This document shows, piece after piece, positions 62,329 through 64,000 of a DNA stretch of 64,000 nt. The translations under genes and the position numbers were made by a program. The stretch is from NCBI RefSeq assembly GCF_014192155.1, contig NZ_JACHXO010000001.1, forward strand, positions 708,069 through 772,068. The letters are read 5' to 3'. How positions within the stretch are numbered: the stretch's first letter is position 1; every line of letters begins with the position of its first letter. The notes under the pieces are model-generated. The model was not told where the DNA came from. It saw nothing but the letters and a program-made list of their open reading frames with translations, and made no database searches. Source of the stretch: Roseateles terrae. GTDB lineage: Bacteria; Pseudomonadota; Gammaproteobacteria; Burkholderiales; Burkholderiaceae_C.

Positions 62329-63362
62329 GGCGCGCCTCCGATCTTGCGGCTGGTCTGCAGCCGGGCCTTGAAGGCCTCCAGATCGTGGTCGCCAAAAATC
62401 ATGGTGCGTCGCAGCATCAAGGGCTGCGCAAAGAAGGCATTGCCGCCCGGATTCACCGTGACCGCCAGATTGAACTTCTGCCGCGTCAATTGGTCCAGCA
62501 CCAGCTCATTCGCATCCCCATACGGATACGCAAATTGCCGCACCGGGCTGTTCAGCCGCTTCTCCAGCAAGTCGCGCGGGAAGACCACTTCCTGCTCGAT
62601 GTTGCGGGCATAACGCTCGTCGTTTTCACCGGCGGTCCGCTCGATCAGATTGCGGTGCGACTTGGAATGGGACTGGATGTCCATGAAGCCGGACGTCGAC
62701 ATCTCCTGCAACTGCGGCCACGTCAACGCGTCGCCCGCACCGAGGAAATCGGTGTAGACAAACATGGTGGCCGGCAGTCCCAGCTTCTTGAGCACCGGGA
62801 ATGCAAAGCGATAGACCGACTCATACCCGTCGTCAAAGGTGATGACCACCGACTTGGCCGGCAGCGGCTGCTTGCCCTCCAAGTAGGGTCCGAGCTGCCC
62901 CAGCTTGAGCACCCGGTAGTTGTTCTTCACCAGCCATTCCATCTGGGCGCTGAAGTTGGCGGGAGACACCGCCATCTTGCCGCCCACCGTGCCAATGCGG
63001 TGGTAACACAGCACCGGCACCGTCTGATAGGTGCCCGGCCACACCCCCAAGGGGTTCTGCGGCTTGAGCGGCACCACGATCGGTTGGCCGGCCTCCAGCT
63101 TCGTCAGGCCACCATTGGCGTCACTGATCTGCCAGTCGTTGTCTTCGCCGCCCAGCAGCCGGGCCGCCAGCCCCCGCAGCGAATCGCCGCTGGTGGGCAC
63201 ATAGATCATCAATCGGTCATTACGGGCCAGCACCTGGCCGGACAGCGTGGGCTGGTCCGGCGTGCTGGGGCTCACAGGCGGCTGGGCCGGCGGTGTGGAC
63301 GTGCATCCACACAGCGCAAGAACCACCGCCGCGCATGCACCCTGCAGGGAGGTCAGTTTCAT
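62325..63362 (-). CDS. LysM-like/polysaccharide deacetylase lipoprotein
   Basis: A 345-residue lipoprotein with lipobox ALCGCTS. A LysM-like segment (about 45-100, DSLRGLAARLLGGEDNDWQISDANG and LEAGQPIVVPL) precedes a CE4 NodB-homology domain (about 110-330). Seen: VITFDDGYESVY (motif 1 with two Asp), DIQSHSKSHRNL (motif 2, two His), RQFAYPYGDANE (motif 3). It should deacetylate an N-acetylated glycan such as peptidoglycan or an exopolysaccharide in the periplasm. It is 11 bases after the HAMP gene and overlaps the TPR lipoprotein gene, so three envelope genes form one operon. Confidence 0.86.
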   Translation of the reverse strand: MKLTSLQGACAAVVLALCGCTSTPPAQPPVSPSTPDQPTLSGQVLARNDRLMIYVPTSGDSLRGLAARLLGGEDNDWQISDANGGLTKLEAGQPIVVPLKPQNPLGVWPGTYQTVPVLCYHRIGTVGGKMAVSPANFSAQMEWLVKNNYRVLKLGQLGPYLEGKQPLPAKSVVITFDDGYESVYRFAFPVLKKLGLPATMFVYTDFLGAGDALTWPQLQEMSTSGFMDIQSHSKSHRNLIERTAGENDERYARNIEQEVVFPRDLLEKRLNSPVRQFAYPYGDANELVLDQLTRQKFNLAVTVNPGGNAFFAQPLMLRRTMIFGDHDLEAFKARLQTSRKIGGAP

Positions 63363-63373
63363 TGCGGCAGTGT

Positions 63374-64000
63374 TCAGCGTGGGCGACCGTTGGAGGGCGA
63401 CTTGTTCTTGGCCGCCGCGGCGGCCAGCGCGGCCGTGGTGCGGATGGTCTCGGGCTTGCTCTGGCCGGCCGTCAGTGCCTGACGGTCCTGCAGCGCCTGG
63501 GCCATCTGGTCGAACGCCGCATACAGCAGACCGAATTCGTCCTTGCGCTGTTCGCGGATGCGGAAGGCATATCGGCCGCGGGCGATTTCCCCCAGCGCCT
63601 CATTCATCAGCTTGATCGGACGCGAGAACCAGTTGCCCACCACATACATGGCAATGGCAACCGCCAGCACCGTGACCAAGGCCAGGATGGCCATCAGCGT
63701 ACGGGACAGGCGCACCACGCTCTCCAGCGGGCGCTCCGGCAGACCCAGGGCCACATGCCCCACCACCTTGTCGTTGTAGGTGATGGCGGTCTCGAAGCCG
63801 AGTACCGGCTCCCGACCCACCAGATACCGGGTTCGCTTGACCCCACCCAGCTCACCCAGCACTTCCCCGCTGGGCGTCTGATAGGCCTTGCCCACCGTTT
63901 CCGCATTGCTGGAGGCGCGCACGATGTTGTCCTTGTCGGACAGCGTGAGGCTTTGGAAGTCCCGCGTCTTCATCATCTCGGCCAGCAGCACGTCGACGGT
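63374..64000 (-). CDS. HAMP-domain membrane protein, C-terminal part (5' end outside window)
   Basis: About 208 residues are visible; the frame stays open to the window edge. A periplasmic sensor-like part (NIVRASSNAETVGKAYQTP...AITYNDKVVGHVALGLPERPLE) is followed by a membrane helix (LMAILALVTVLAVAIAMYVVGNWF) and a HAMP domain (SRPIKLMNEALGEIARGRYAFRIREQRKDEFGLLYAAFDQMAQAL). The protein ends 40 residues later in an Ala/Lys-rich tail with no kinase, cyclase or chemotaxis domain, so it may signal by protein contact. It is the first visible gene of the operon with the deacetylase and TPR lipoprotein. Confidence 0.82.
   Translation of the reverse strand, partial: TVDVLLAEMMKTRDFQSLTLSDKDNIVRASSNAETVGKAYQTPSGEVLGELGGVKRTRYLVGREPVLGFETAITYNDKVVGHVALGLPERPLESVVRLSRTLMAILALVTVLAVAIAMYVVGNWFSRPIKLMNEALGEIARGRYAFRIREQRKDEFGLLYAAFDQMAQALQDRQALTAGQSKPETIRTTAALAAAAAKNKSPSNGRPR

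Noticed and set aside
1-64000. tRNA, rRNA, transposase or integrase genes
   Set aside because: None recognised on either strand, so no claim of an integrated island is made despite two low-GC patches.

Overview
The window is about 64 kb of high-GC DNA with tightly packed genes, strong G/C bias at third codon positions and frequent 4-base ATGA overlaps between genes. Gene content (TonB-dependent receptor, Gram-negative porin ending in Phe, ChvE-GguAB and YtfQRT-YjfF sugar importers, type VI secretion) points to a Gram-negative betaproteobacterium, most likely a Burkholderiales of the Roseateles/Mitsuaria/Rubrivivax kind. That assignment is inferred from style and content, not from a marker gene.

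Region 1 (1-13650, plus strand) is a plant xyloglucan utilisation locus: the end of a TonB-dependent receptor, a GH35 beta-galactosidase, a GH74 endo-xyloglucanase, a GH95 alpha-fucosidase, an SGNH esterase, a GH1 beta-glucosidase, a LacI regulator and a GPH-type sugar symporter. Region 2 (13669-14662, minus strand) is a small two-gene cassette of lower GC, unknown function, with its own terminator. Region 3 (14857-20907, minus) holds a porin, an orphan receiver-domain protein and a ChvE-GguA-GguB multiple-sugar ABC importer. Region 4 (21253-27102, minus) is the second half of the xyloglucan system: a YicI-like GH31 alpha-xylosidase, a GH9 cellulase and an AmpG-like MFS permease in one apparent operon. 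Divergent from it is an IlvD/Edd-family sugar-acid dehydratase (27409-29157), followed by a YtfQ-YtfR-YtfT-YjfF sugar ABC importer (29521-34312).

Region 5 (34574-40737) is miscellaneous: an autotransporter-like barrel protein with an odd N-terminus, a divergent AraC regulator/SDR pair and a DUF2130 coiled-coil protein with a nuclease-like motif. Region 6 (40854-47895) encodes an oxidative pentose route, most likely for L-arabinose: LysR and GntR regulators, alpha-ketoglutaric semialdehyde dehydrogenase and a 2-keto-3-deoxy-sugar-acid dehydratase on the minus strand, and an SDR sugar dehydrogenase, an SMP-30 lactonase and an aldose epimerase on the plus strand. Two perfect 15-bp palindromes in the shared promoter region look like GntR operators. 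Together regions 1 and 3-6 can take a branched plant polysaccharide from the outer membrane to alpha-ketoglutarate.

Region 7 (47986-58836) is part of a type VI secretion cluster: tssJ-tssK-tssL-tssM-tagF on the plus strand and tagH-pppA on the minus strand. Sheath, baseplate, Hcp, VgrG, ClpV and PpkA genes are not in the window. Region 8 (59001-64000) has a LysM/TPR lipoprotein, a HEAT-repeat protein, and a minus-strand operon of a HAMP membrane protein, a LysM/polysaccharide-deacetylase lipoprotein and a TPR lipoprotein. No rRNA, tRNA, insertion sequence or CRISPR array was recognised.
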